A stretch of DNA of 60,000 nucleotides from Neocallimastix lanati (nom. inval.) (lineage: Eukaryota; Neocallimastigomycota; Neocallimastigomycetes; Neocallimastigales; Neocallimastigaceae), in assembly GCA_016946835.1 (NCBI GenBank), contig JACVTC010000092.1:171501-231500 (forward strand), given 5' to 3'. The position numbers and the translations under genes are program-made. Below the pieces are notes generated by a model. That model was not told the origin of the DNA and searched no databases. It worked only from the letters and a program-made list of their open reading frames with translations. Positions 10,213-20,777 of the stretch are shown piece after piece. How positions within the stretch are numbered: the first letter of the stretch is position 1; every line of letters begins with the position of its first letter.

Positions 10213-12848
10213 TAGAAGTAATAATTAATGGAGTACCGAATAAGTTTAAAAAAAAAATAAAAGAAATCTTTAATGAATTCTATTCTATTCTTGCTACTAA
10301 AATTGATGAGTTAAAACCAACCAAGTTACTTCCACATAACATTCAACTTGAAATGAATACTAAACCAATAAAACAAAAATGTTATAGACTTTCAAAAGTT
10401 CAGGCTATAGCACTTAAAAAGGAGTTAGAAAAACTTATTAAAAACAAATTAATCGAACCCTCGAACTCTCCTTGGTCTTCTCCGGTTATCCTAGTTCTCA
10501 AGAAAAATAAAAAATGGAGATTATGTATTGACTTCCGAAAATTGAATAACGTTACAATCAAGGATGCTTATGCGCTACCTCTTATCGATGAAATTTTATT
10601 TTCTATTGGTAAACAAGTAAAAATATTCACAACAATTGACCTATTTTCTGGATTCCACCAAATACCCATGAATAAAGAAGATATTCCAAAAACAAGTTTC
10701 ACGACAATGTACGGTAATTATCAATTTTTAGTTATGCCTTTTGGATTGTGTAATGCTCCAGGTACCTTCCAAAGAGAAATGAACAGAATATTTTTCCCTC
10801 TTATTGGTGTATGTATGTTTGTTTATATTGATGACTTAGTAATATTCTCTCCTTCCTTAGAACAACATGTTGAAGATCTTAAAAAAGTATTTGAAATTAT
10901 AAAAGAAAATGGATTAAAGATTAACTTAGAAAAATGTAATTTCTTTAAAGAAAAAGTAGAACTATTAGGACATACATTGTCGATTAATGGTATTTCTCCA
11001 ATTCAAGATAAAATAAAAGTTATTTTAGAATGGATACCTCATAAAAATATCACACAATTACAATCATTTCTCGGTGCAGTTGGATACTATCGTAAATTTA
11101 TATTCAACTTTGCGAATATTGCAAAACCATTATTCAAACTTTTAAAAAAGGGAGTTAAATTTATTTGGGAAAATGAACAAGAAGAAAGTTTCAATGAATT
11201 AAAAAATAAACTAGTTTCAACTCCAATACTTACTATGCCCGATTTCGAAAAACAATTTATTATTAGAACTGATGCTTCCTATGACGGAATAGGTGGCGTA
11301 TTACTTCAAAAGGATGAAAATAACAATGAAAAACCAATTCACTTCGTAAGTCGCTCTTTAAAACCGGCGGAAAGAAATTATGCAATTACGGATCTGGAAG
11401 GAACAGCCGCGACTTACTGCGTTAAAAAATTTAAATCATATATTTCTGGAAACAAATATACGACGCTTCTTTACACGGATCACAAACCTTTAGGTGGATT
11501 ATTTAAAAATAAAGAAACAAACAATTCAAGACAAACAAGATGGGTCTTACTTTTATCAATGCTTAATGTTAAAGTTTTATACGAACCAGGAAAGAAAAAT
11601 GTTATCGCTGATGCATTATCAAGGTTAAAAACGAAAAATGATGAATTAGTTGCAGCAATAACTTCTGAAATGAACGAAAATAATCTTTTATCAAGCTTTA
11701 AAGATAAATTTGTAATCATTAATGGTGAAAAATTTTTTAAGGATGATGGAAAATTAAGAAAAGTTATTTATAATGAAAAAGAAAGAATTAAACTTATACT
11801 TAGTGCTCATAAAATTGGTCACGAAGGAGTATTTAAAACTTATAATCGACTTAAAAGAGATTATTATTGGACCAATATGATATTGGATGTGAAATACATA
11901 GTTAGAACTTGCAAAAGATGTCAGCTTTTTAAACCTCAGTCATTTAATTATCAAACTGAAGATATAGCAACAAAACCAGGTTTACCATTCACAAGAGTTG
12001 GTCTAGATATTATAGGCCCATTACCCACAACAAAAAATGGAAATAAATATATAATTGTTTTAGTAGATTACTTAACAAAATGGGTAGAAGCAGAGCCAAC
12101 TAAATACATAGAATCTGATGATGTTATAAGATTTTTATCCAAAGTTTTTTCTCGTCACGGTATTCCTGAAATAATTATAACAGACAATGGACCCCAGTTT
12201 AATTCCGATAAAACAAAAGCATTCCTCGACTTATATGGTGTTTATGTTCATTTTATAGCAACCTATCATCCAGAATCAAATGGAGAAGTCGAAAACCGCA
12301 ACAAAGAAATTGGGAAATATTTAAGACTTCTTTGTAATAAAAATACTTCTCAGTGGGATGAAATATTACCAAGTGCTTTATGGGCGTTGCGTACAAGTAA
12401 AAATGAAACAATGAAATTTTCTAGTTTCGAATTATTATATGGTAGACGTGATCTCCAGCCATTCGAATTAGTATTGAACTTAGACAAAAAAGAAGATTTC
12501 GAAAGTAATGAAGAATTTTTAATAAGAAGATTTACAACCCATTATAAATGGATAAAGGAAGCAATCAATAATATTCAAACTGCCAATAAAATATGGGAAG
12601 ACAGAAGAAAACAGATGAAAAGACTTAAAGCTGAATATAAATCCGGAGATTTAGTAATGATTAAGTGTATAAATAGAAGAAAACTTGATCCTTTCTTTTT
12701 AGGCCCTATGAAAATCGTTAAGAAACAATTCAACACAGTAACACTTTGTGATCCAGTAACAAACGAAATTGCCGATAGAAATGATCACTTAAAAAATATT
12801 GTTCCATATCAATTATGCGAAATCGAGACTTCAGGGGACGAAGTCTGA
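10209..12848 (+). CDS. pol: Pol: reverse transcriptase, RNase H, integrase
   Basis: An 879-residue polyprotein, intact. RT covers about residues 25-260: the FRKLNN and SGFHQIPM blocks, MPFGLCNAPGTFQ, and the catalytic YIDD at 206-209. RNase H begins near FIIRTDAS and includes the TDHKPL block. The integrase zinc domain is HKIGHEG...CKRCQ, followed by the DDE core (LDIIGPL, TDNGPQFNS, ESNGEVENRN) and a GPF/Y-like C-terminus (FFLGPMKIV). No chromodomain follows. The product copies the genomic RNA and inserts the cDNA. It is likely made by slippage from pro at 10170-10176, giving less Pol than Gag. The closest relatives in this window are the - strand element at 56.4-60 kb and the fragment at 24.7 kb. 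Confidence 0.95.
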   Translation: MIEVIINGVPNKFKKKIKEIFNEFYSILATKIDELKPTKLLPHNIQLEMNTKPIKQKCYRLSKVQAIALKKELEKLIKNKLIEPSNSPWSSPVILVLKKNKKWRLCIDFRKLNNVTIKDAYALPLIDEILFSIGKQVKIFTTIDLFSGFHQIPMNKEDIPKTSFTTMYGNYQFLVMPFGLCNAPGTFQREMNRIFFPLIGVCMFVYIDDLVIFSPSLEQHVEDLKKVFEIIKENGLKINLEKCNFFKEKVELLGHTLSINGISPIQDKIKVILEWIPHKNITQLQSFLGAVGYYRKFIFNFANIAKPLFKLLKKGVKFIWENEQEESFNELKNKLVSTPILTMPDFEKQFIIRTDASYDGIGGVLLQKDENNNEKPIHFVSRSLKPAERNYAITDLEGTAATYCVKKFKSYISGNKYTTLLYTDHKPLGGLFKNKETNNSRQTRWVLLLSMLNVKVLYEPGKKNVIADALSRLKTKNDELVAAITSEMNENNLLSSFKDKFVIINGEKFFKDDGKLRKVIYNEKERIKLILSAHKIGHEGVFKTYNRLKRDYYWTNMILDVKYIVRTCKRCQLFKPQSFNYQTEDIATKPGLPFTRVGLDIIGPLPTTKNGNKYIIVLVDYLTKWVEAEPTKYIESDDVIRFLSKVFSRHGIPEIIITDNGPQFNSDKTKAFLDLYGVYVHFIATYHPESNGEVENRNKEIGKYLRLLCNKNTSQWDEILPSALWALRTSKNETMKFSSFELLYGRRDLQPFELVLNLDKKEDFESNEEFLIRRFTTHYKWIKEAINNIQTANKIWEDRRKQMKRLKAEYKSGDLVMIKCINRRKLDPFFLGPMKIVKKQFNTVTLCDPVTNEIADRNDHLKNIVPYQLCEIETSGDEV

Positions 12849-12849
12849 G

Positions 12850-12865
12850 CTTAGGGGTGGCATTA
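12850..12865 (+). other. Polypurine-like tract before the 3' LTR
   Basis: CTTAGGGGTGGCATTA-type sequence directly abuts the TGTTACGG start of the 3' LTR; the G-rich core would prime plus-strand DNA synthesis. Matching G-rich tracts abut the related elements' LTRs at about 24660 and 56413 on the other strand. Confidence 0.7.
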
Positions 12866-13796
12866 TGTTACGGAACAAATAAAATAATTAAAATTATATA
12901 TAATTATTAAAGATTAAAAATTATTAATATTAGTGGAATTAAATAATTAATATTAAAATATTAAAATAATTATAAATTTAGTTATAATAAATTAGAAAAT
13001 GTATTAATTATTATTTTTATTTAATATTGTAATACTTAATAATATTTTAATAGTTTATTATATTTTATTATTAAATTTTTATTATTAAATTTTTATTATT
13101 AAATTTTTATTATTAAATTTTTATTATTAAATTTTTATTATTAAATTTTTATTATTATTAAATTTTTATTATTAAATTTTTATTATTAAATTTTTATTAT
13201 TAAATTTTTATTATTAAATTTTTATTATTAAATTTTTATTATTAAATTTTTATTATTAAATTTTTATTCTAATCCAATCAAATAACTATTCTAAATGTAT
13301 AAAAAGAACAAAGTAGTACAATACTTTATTTCTCTCTCTTTTTCTTACAACTTTATTATTATATTATTCTTTTGATATTTTCGAGTTTAAATGATAAATT
13401 TAGATAGTTAAATTAAAATAAAATTAGTTTAAATAATTAAATTTAAATAGTTTAAATAATAAATTAGTATAGTTTAAATAATAAAGTTAGAATAGATTAA
13501 ATAATAAAAATAAAATAGTTTATTTTAAATAAAGTTAGAATTAAAAATAATTTAAGTTTTGTATTAAGTGTTTAAAGGTTTTTAGTGTTTGGTTAATAGT
13601 TTTAATAATTATAGTTGTTAGTTAAATTATTTATATTAGGATATATTAATTTTGAATAATTTATTTTAGTTTAAATTGTTTAGTATTTAGATTTTTAATT
13701 TAGAATAATAGATTAGAATAATAGAGTAGAATTTAAAATTTTCTTTAATTATTAGAATATATTATTTTATGATAAAAATTCTTCAGTTCTGTACCA
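12866..13796 (+). repeat. 3' LTR of the full-length Ty3 element
   Basis: A 931-bp copy of the 5' LTR with the same ends, TATA box (13298-13306) and downstream sequence. It carries about 15 minisatellite units (13060-13267) and an extra segment of about 18 bp near 13436-13455. The flank TATG (13797-13800) repeats the left target site. Confidence 0.93.
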
Positions 13797-13859
13797 TATG
13801 AATTTCGTTACAAATATATAAAAATATTACTATTAATATAAGATTTAATATAAAAATAT

Positions 13860-14002
13860 AAAGTTTAATATAATTTTTGATTTAATTTTTGATCTTTGAA
13901 TTTAAAAATTCATTAAAGTACAAAAATAATAATGTACACATAATGTATTAGAAATAAATCGTAGATTTAATTAAGAATGAATTATTTAGTACATTCTTAT
14001 CA
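13860..14002 (-). mobile_element. LTR fragment of the 24.7-kb Ty3 family
   Basis: 13915-14002 matches 24570-24659 closely (AAAGTACAAAATAATAATG core, GAATCGTAGATTTAATTAAG, ending TTCTTATCA), where it abuts that family's purine tract. The segment from 13870 also matches 24010-24095 in inverted orientation. The start of this LTR was probably lost or lies under the Ty3 insertion. Confidence 0.7.
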
Positions 14003-14279
14003 TTACTGTAAGAATCTATAATTATTTACTAACAAATAATTATATTTTCTTAGTTAAGTTATTATAACTATAACTTTATTTAATTACATATAATATTTAT
14101 TAAATTTATTTAATTTAATTTTAAAATATTCATTAATTTAACAAATTTTATTTAATAAATTTTAAATAATATATTTACAATACGTTAAATTCTCTACTGT
14201 AACTAATGTATTCTGTATTTTATAATGTATTCTGTATTTTATTAACTATTTAATTTTATATTTTTAATATAAGGATAAA

Positions 14280-14850
14280 TTATATGATCGAAATATCTTT
14301 TATTATTTTATTCTTTTAATTTCGATCATTAGATTAGATTGGAAAATCGGTTAATTAAGATTTTTTCCAATTACTTTTTAGAAGTAATCGGTTTTACTTA
14401 ATTAATGCGATGATCGATATGGATAGAATATCGATCGAAAACTTATCTAGGTTTTTCTATCTAATCTTTTCCTAGATAAGAGATTTGTTAAGATTAGAAA
14501 ACCCTTTCTTATTTAACCTTATTTTCATAAAAAATATAAATAAGGCTCTTGAGTTCTCTTTGAGAAATCAAGAGTTATTATTATAAAAACATAGTTATAA
14601 TAGAAACAATTTTATATTTTTAACTTTAATAAATTAATAAAATATTTTATTCAAAAACATATTTTAAAATCAAATTTATACAAATAATTCTTCTTTTACT
14701 TCTCGTGTTTTTATTATAATTAATTTTATAATAAATTCTAAAGGTAAAAAAAAAAATTTATTTTATTTTATTTTCTCAACTTAATGAATTAGTCGTTAAG
14801 TTGTATGTAAAATTTTATTGAGTGTTTAGGTAAGATTCTTGCTATATCTT
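14280..14850 (+). repeat. Folded AT-rich repeat module, copy B
   Basis: Second copy of the module at 1470-2420. H1 outer arms are TTAATTAAG (14351-14359) and CTTAATTAA (14397-14405) with inner ATTACTT/AAGTAAT. H2 has arms 14442-14451 and 14471-14480 (CTTATCTAGG/CCTAGATAAG). H3 at 14546-14574 is again CTCTTGA/TCAAGAG plus TTCTC/GAGAA. Loop sequences resemble copy A while several stem pairs changed on both sides. Copy B has an extra 9-bp hairpin, GATCGATAT/ATATCGATC (14412-14436). No ORF. Confidence 0.6.
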
Positions 14851-15640
14851 TCCTAGTTTGGGTTAAATTGGTCAGGTTAAGATGTTTTTATTAATTATAA
14901 CAATTAATTAAATTTAAATAATAAATAGCACACACAAAGTTTTATAATTAAGATTTCAATATTTTAAGATTTATGTTTTATTAGAACTTTATTTAATATA
15001 TATTTTAATAATAAATTTTTACAAAGATTAATATAAAAAATTATTTATTGTTATAATTAATTCATTAACTTTATGTTAATAGTTAGTTAGTTAATAGTTA
15101 GTTAATAATCTTACAAAGAATTCAAAATATGGAATTTCAAATCCTTTTTATACTAAACTAAAATAATAATTAACAATATAAATAATTAATACATTTTAAT
15201 CTTAATATATTCATACATATATATAAACTATATAAAATATAATAATAAAATAATTTTGATAAGAATCTTTTAATAAAATAACTATATAACTTATTCATAA
15301 AACAATTTAATAATAAAACTAATTTAATAATAAAATATAAAATAAAATAAAATAAAATATTAAAACTAATTAAAAATTCTCTTTCGGAAATCTTTAGAAT
15401 GATAAAGAATTCCTTAGAATCTTTTAGAAAATAATTGAATAAAATATATAATAATAAAATATATAAAACTTATAAAACTTATTTAAAATGTTAAAAACTA
15501 TTTACTAATAACTAATTCTGTATTTTTAATTAATAATAAAAATTAATAATATAATTTCCAAGTTAAAAGATTTATCTAATATAAATTTCTTAATTAATAA
15601 TTTAGGGTCTTGATTAATAATTAAATTATATTTTTATATT
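14851..15640. other. AT-rich DNA, no gene seen
   Basis: No ORF or recognised element; A/T-rich sequence with short TAATAAAA repeats. Probably decayed LTR or leader sequence. Confidence 0.5.
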
Positions 15641-17811
15641 TAAATATCTTTAAAGTCCAATATCTCGTTATCTAGTTGTCCAATAAGGTTGATTTTAACA
15701 TATGTTGAAGTTCTCGAACGTAGCTTTCTAATGAATATATTTTTAGCTGGAATATCAATACAATATTTCTATTATTTGTTGAGTTATTGTTGTTTTTCTT
15801 CATGTTATTTTTATTAAATTCTAAAGGGTTAAATTAAATTATCTGTAATAAATAAGTCCAAACCCTTTGGTTTCTAATTCTTTAATATTTCTAGTATTTA
15901 TTTTTATAATTAAAATCGAATTAAAATAATTTTTGTCAATAACTAAATTAAATTTCAATTGATCTAATAGTGAATTTTAACTTCAAATCCACTAGTATTC
16001 GTGACATTGTAGTCAATAATTCTATTTTGAGTTAGTTCTTAATAGAATTATTACAATTATGTTCAGAAAAAGAAATCTTGGCATAGTTGCTAGAACTATG
16101 ACAATTAATCAAACTACTCGGGTTTGATTCACACTCAAAGCAAATTTTAATAATTTTTATTTTCATTTTCTAGATATTTCTTTCTGCAATTTCTTTAAGA
16201 ATTTTATAGAAATTCTTAATAGTTAAAATTATATTTTATTCTATTTTATTCCTTTTTTTTATTAGTTTCTATTTTTGTGGCTAAAATCGGTTTTAAACGA
16301 ATTTTCCACAATTCTATAATTTTTCAAAATCATGAAAACTGTTTTTCCGAAAAAAGTAAAAATAGGTATGAATTTTCACTTGAAAATATTTCTCTTCGTG
16401 CTTTTATCGTATTTTAACGTAGTTTATTATTATTAGTAATAAAACATCTTTCTAATAAAACAATTTTTAAATAAATAATTAAATAGATAAAATAATAAAT
16501 AAAACCAATATTACTAATATTTCAGCACCGACCTTCCTAATCAACAAAGGAATCAAGTGCTCCAATATTAATAATTTGTGTTTACTAATTCTTGTGTTTA
16601 GTTTACTTATTCTAAGTGTCCTTTTAGTATTGGAACACCCAGGTTTCCGTTACAATAAAAGCACCACACTGGAATAATATTAGGAACCTTTGTGCTGAAC
16701 GCAAATTCTACCGCCGCCTTGGAATCTGTTATAATCCTTTGGATCTGTCAGCTACTTTTAATATTTCATGGATACTACTATCTCTTGGATAATTCAACTA
16801 CTAATAACTCATAGATACTATAATATCTTAGTTACCAATAATTCTATCCACTACTAATTCTTAGATACTAGATTACTCCTTGAACAAATTTTTATAAACT
16901 AGTATTCTTTTGAAACCACTTCGTCTTGCACTCGGTACTTTGGAATAAACCCTCTTAGTTTTATCATAGCTTTCTTTTGCCTTTGTTTACTCTTATCTTG
17001 TCTTAGTTTTCTTGTTTACTTTGTTTATCTACCCTGATTAATTATTCCTTGTACTACTACTTTTAGAATCAAAAATCTCTATAAATTACTAATAAATAAA
17101 GCACCCGGATTCCTACCAACTACAATAAAATACTACTAACTTTCCCCCAAAAAATAATTTCTTCTTGCACTACTTTTGCTATCGTTTCTGCGTACACTTT
17201 GTTAAAGTACCATCAAAAAAAATATTTTCTTTATTTATAAAGTTCTTTTATAAATAACAATAGTTTTCTGTGACTTCCTATGAGAGGTGGCTTAATCAAC
17301 CACTAATCCATAATACTTGTGTATTCTATTTTATTTGACAATCGGGGAAGATAATATATTTTTTTCTTCACAGCTAATTAAGTTAGCATTATTAATAAGA
17401 AACTAATATCATTCCTTCCTTCTATTAATTAAATTTATTTAATTAATACTAACAGTCGAATACTTTAGCGTTATTACATGAGAGCTACGGGAACTTATCA
17501 CCTAAAACTATAAAACAATTTATTTAAGAATTTTACAATAATTAAAATAATTTATTCAAGTATTAGATTTAACTCCATAGTACCTTTATATTCATCTACT
17601 CTAATGAATTATTTTCTTGAATTTCTATCTTGGATTATTCTCTTGGATTACTCTCTTGGACTACACTCTTGGACTACACTCTTGGACTACACTCTTGGAC
17701 TACACTCTTGGACTACACTCTTGGATTACACTCTTGGATTACATTCTTGGATTACACTTTGAGTTATATATTTTATATCAATTTTAAAATTAAATCTTGT
17801 AATAATAAAAT
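15641..17811 (+). other. Probable leader of a decayed LTR element
   Basis: Richer in GC and C/T than the flanks and without long ORFs. It runs directly into the gag pseudogene at 17812, so it is likely that element's LTR and untranslated leader. I could not place LTR ends or a primer-binding site. The last 190 bp contain a 13-bp minisatellite. Confidence 0.45.
17627..17765. repeat. 13-bp minisatellite upstream of gag
   Basis: About ten copies of CTCTTGGACTACA, with CTCTTGGATTACA variants at both ends. The unit is not a multiple of three, so the open frame through it (Leu-Gly-Leu-His-Ser-Trp...) is not a gene. It ends about 50 bp before the gag start. Confidence 0.9.
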
Positions 17812-18587
17812 ATGGAAGAACATACTAATTTTTATGATGCCGCTTCTTTAAAAGATAGTTTCTCTGGGAATCGTAAATACTTAAAAGGATTTCTTGCAAA
17901 AATGGAAATTGCTTTTCAATTGTACCCTTAACTTTTTCAACATGACGAAGATAAAATTGTCTATATTATATCAAGATTATACGGTAATGCTATGAATTGG
18001 GCTGCTTCACTCATTGAAAACCATGACCCTTGTCTTAGAAACTTTCAATCCTTTATTAGTAAAATTAAAGCTTTTTATGGAAATTTTGATGCTACCTTTA
18101 TTGCTAATCAGAAACTCAGAATCCTTAAGCAAAAACATTTAGGCAAAATCAATAAGTATATTATGGAATTTAATAAGTATGCTGATGACTCTTCATGGAA
18201 TGAACCTGCAAAAATGGATGCTTTCCTAGATGGACTTCATGATCAAATTGCTACCAGAATTCTTGAAATGTTCCCAGGACCTTAATCTCTCTTTGAACTT
18301 CAAACTATAGCTTCTCGTATTGACTTTAGACTCTCTACCCATAAACAATTCTTTAGATTTAATAATAATAATTTTCCTCAAGAAGATTTCTCGTTCAATA
18401 ATAAACCAAATTCAACCAATTCTTTCAACCCATATTCTAGACGAACTCATGAACCTTTAACACCTGAAGAAAAAGAAAGAAGAAGAAATGAAAATCTCTG
18501 CTTATATTGTGGCTCTTCAGAACATCAAGTCTTAAATTGTCCTTTAAAGAATAAAACTACTAATACAAATAATCAATCTTCTTTTCA
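17812..18587 (+). pseudogene. gag: Broken Ty3-type gag
   Basis: From ATG 17812 one frame encodes a retrotransposon Gag: capsid-like region, then the CCHC knuckle CLYCGSSEHQVLNC near 18500-18541. Two in-frame TAA stops break it, one at about 17926 (after LYP) and one at about 18283 (after FPGP). Beyond about 18587 the sequence becomes the antisense end of a copia element, so protease and pol are gone. This Gag is unlike that of the full-length Ty3 element in sequence and belongs to another lineage. Confidence 0.85.
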
Positions 18588-19253
18588 CATAAAGACATAG
18601 CTCACTTACTAACTGTTTAAATCCGAGATTCATAAGAAAATTATTTAATTCCTTGTTCCATTCTCTGCCGCTTTGCTTGAGTCCATATATAGCCTTATTT
18701 AACTTCCAAAACCTTATATTGTAGTCTGGGTGTCCTTCAGGTGATTTCATGTATACTCTTTCGTAAGTTTTGCATTTAGATATGCAGCGTTAATGTCAAT
18801 CTGTTATATATTAAATTTCCTTTGTGTAGCAAAAGCAGTGAATATTCTTAAAGAATCATGTTTCAGGGTTGGCGAGAATGTTTCTTTGAAGTCTATATCG
18901 TATTTCTGTGTGAAACTCCGAGCAACTAGACGAGCCTTTCTTTTGAATATTTTTCCTTCAGAATCCTTTTTGTATTTGAATATCCATCTTGATGATATGA
19001 CATTAGTATTATTTGGTAAATTATTTACTGAAGTATATACCTTTAGTTTTTTCATGTTATATAATTCTTCATTTACGTCCGCCAACCATTCTTCTTTATC
19101 ATCACAATCGAAAATATCTTTATATGTGTTTGGTTCAATGAATTTGACATTTAATTTTTGTTTCTTTATATAATTAGTGTTTAAACCTATACTCTCAATT
19201 TTTCTTTTTGAATAATTTCTGTTATTTGTTTCATTACATATTTCATACATCAT
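18587..19253 (-). pseudogene. Copia RT fragment, 5' part
   Basis: 19253-18804 encodes the start of the copia RT (DEWLADVNEELYNMKKLKVY, SRWIFKYK, KARLVARSFTQ). An in-frame TAA follows, then QIDINAAYLNAKL. After a frameshift near 18755 comes KAIYGLKQSGREWNKELN and SELCLYVK. The catalytic YVDD would come next but the copy ends here. Confidence 0.85.
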
Positions 19254-19370
19254 AGTGTTATTGATGATATTTTCCTTGATATTATTTGTTTTTGTAAAAT
19301 TGATATTATTTTGGAAATTACTATTATTATTGTTATTATGATTGTTTGTATTGGTGGTATTTTGTAATGG

Positions 19371-19411
19371 TTAAATGTTGTTGTTGTTATAATTATCACT
19401 ATCGCTTTTAC

Positions 19412-19442
<31 letters not shown>

Positions 19443-19637
19443 TGTATTATTATTATTATTGTTATTATTATTATTAGTATTATTGTTGTTGTCGTTGTTA
19501 TTAATATTATTGTAATTAGTATTATTATTGTTAGTAGTATTATTATTATTAGTATTATTGTTGTTATTATTAATATTATTGTAATTATTATTGTTATCGT
19601 TATTATTATTATTATTTTTATTGTTATTTTTGTTCAT
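19371..19637 (-). repeat. Poly-Asn microsatellite in the copia linker
   Basis: Runs of AAT/AAC (ATT/GTT on +) encode almost pure Asn. It lies between integrase and RT, the variable linker of copia Pol. The + strand copia remnant at 25.4 kb has an equally Asn-rich linker. Confidence 0.85.
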
Positions 19638-19706
19638 GTTAGTTTTGTTTCTATTATATTTTCTTTTGGTAGTGATGGTAGAATTATTGTTATAATTATT
19701 GTTATA

Positions 19707-20777
19707 CTAACTTAATTTATAGATATTTTCATTGTATTGGTTATAGATTAGGTCTGGATTGTATGAATGATGGGTATTATTTGTTAATGAAGATTCATCG
19801 TTAAGGATTTGCTCGTAAGTATTATTGTTGAAGTAGAAATTATTCCTCCTGATTTGGTGATAGGGAGTAAAATTTGTAAAATTAGAGGGACAATTACTTA
19901 AGGAGTAATCACTAGGGGATTGTTCAAAAAATATAACACTTCTAGAAAGTACAATTTTATTGTTTGATATATCTAAGATTTTGAAAGCTGGAGGATTATC
20001 AGAGTAACCAAGGAATATTCCAGGTAAAGAATTATTGTCCAATTTATTTCTGAAAGTCTTTGGGACATAGTAGAAAATCTTGCAGCCAAATACATGAATA
20101 TTATTGTAGCTTACTTTTGATTTAAATAATAGTTCATGAGGAATCTTTTGGTTGATACCTTAGTGAGGTATGATATTGTGGATGTAGTTTGCGGTGTTTA
20201 TGGCATCCTCCCAGAATTGATGGCTAAGTTTAGAGTCGTTCATCATGGCTTTCGCTGCAGTGATAAGGGTTCCATTAAATCTTTCAGCATGGCCATTAGA
20301 CTGAGGGTTATGTGGAACAGTTTTTTGGTGGATGATGCCGTAAGAAGAAAAAAAATTGAAAATTGAAAAAATTGTTATTGACAAATTTAGTGCCGTTATC
20401 TGAACGAATTGATTTAATTCTAATGTTGAATTGATTTTTTATTCTGTTCAATCAAGTATAGAATGATTGAAATGTATCACTCTTGTTTTTTAGGAATATG
20501 ACCCATCCGTATCTGGAATAGTCGTCTAATATAGTGAAAAAATATCGATTGCCATATATTGATTCCGGAATGGGACCTACGAGATCCACATGTAGTAATT
20601 CAAATGCATTTGATGCTCTGAAATTAAACTTTTTATATGGCTTGTTTTTAAGTTTTGAATTTGCACAGATGGAACAGGTAGGGTGGTTTATTTGTGTTTT
20701 TACTAGTTTCTTTTTGATAGTGTCGATGTTGAAAAGCGTAAATCGTCGATGCCATAAATTGTATCTTTCGCTTGATT
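19707..20777 (-). pseudogene. Copia integrase, broken
   Basis: The HHCC-type pre-integrase segment (LWHRRFTLFNIDTIKKK then CSICANSKL) lies at about 20777-20640. The core follows: HVDLVGP and DDYSRYGWV (about 20600-20490), SDNGTKF (about 20385) and the last acidic block HNPQSNGHAERFNGTL (about 20320-20270). A TGA near 20452, a frameshift near 20355 and a stop near 20160 break it. The rest (20042-19707) is the copia segment GIFLGYS...SRSVIFFE. Confidence 0.85.

Larger units (their letters stand above)
5837..13796 (+). mobile_element. Full-length Ty3-type LTR retrotransposon, three-frame gag/pro/pol
   Basis: A complete 7960-bp element: 5' LTR 5837-6873, leader 6874-7900, gag 7901-8956, pro to 10212, pol 10209-12848, purine tract just before 12866, and 3' LTR 12866-13796. 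Pol order is RT, RNase H, integrase, so it is Ty3-type, not copia. The four bases TATG flank it on both sides (5833-5836 and 13797-13800). No ORF is broken. Outside the minisatellite the LTRs are nearly identical: I saw one base difference (near 6006 against 13035) and one insertion of about 18 bp. A recent and possibly still active insertion is inferred. Gag, pro and pol are joined by two predicted -1 frameshifts. Confidence 0.95.

Noticed and set aside
17630-17851. Frame with LDYTLGLHSWTT repeats
   Set aside because: Product of a 13-bp minisatellite; the unit shifts frame every copy.
19371-19637. Asn-rich host protein
   Set aside because: It lies between integrase and RT of a copia element in the same orientation and is a triplet microsatellite in the linker.
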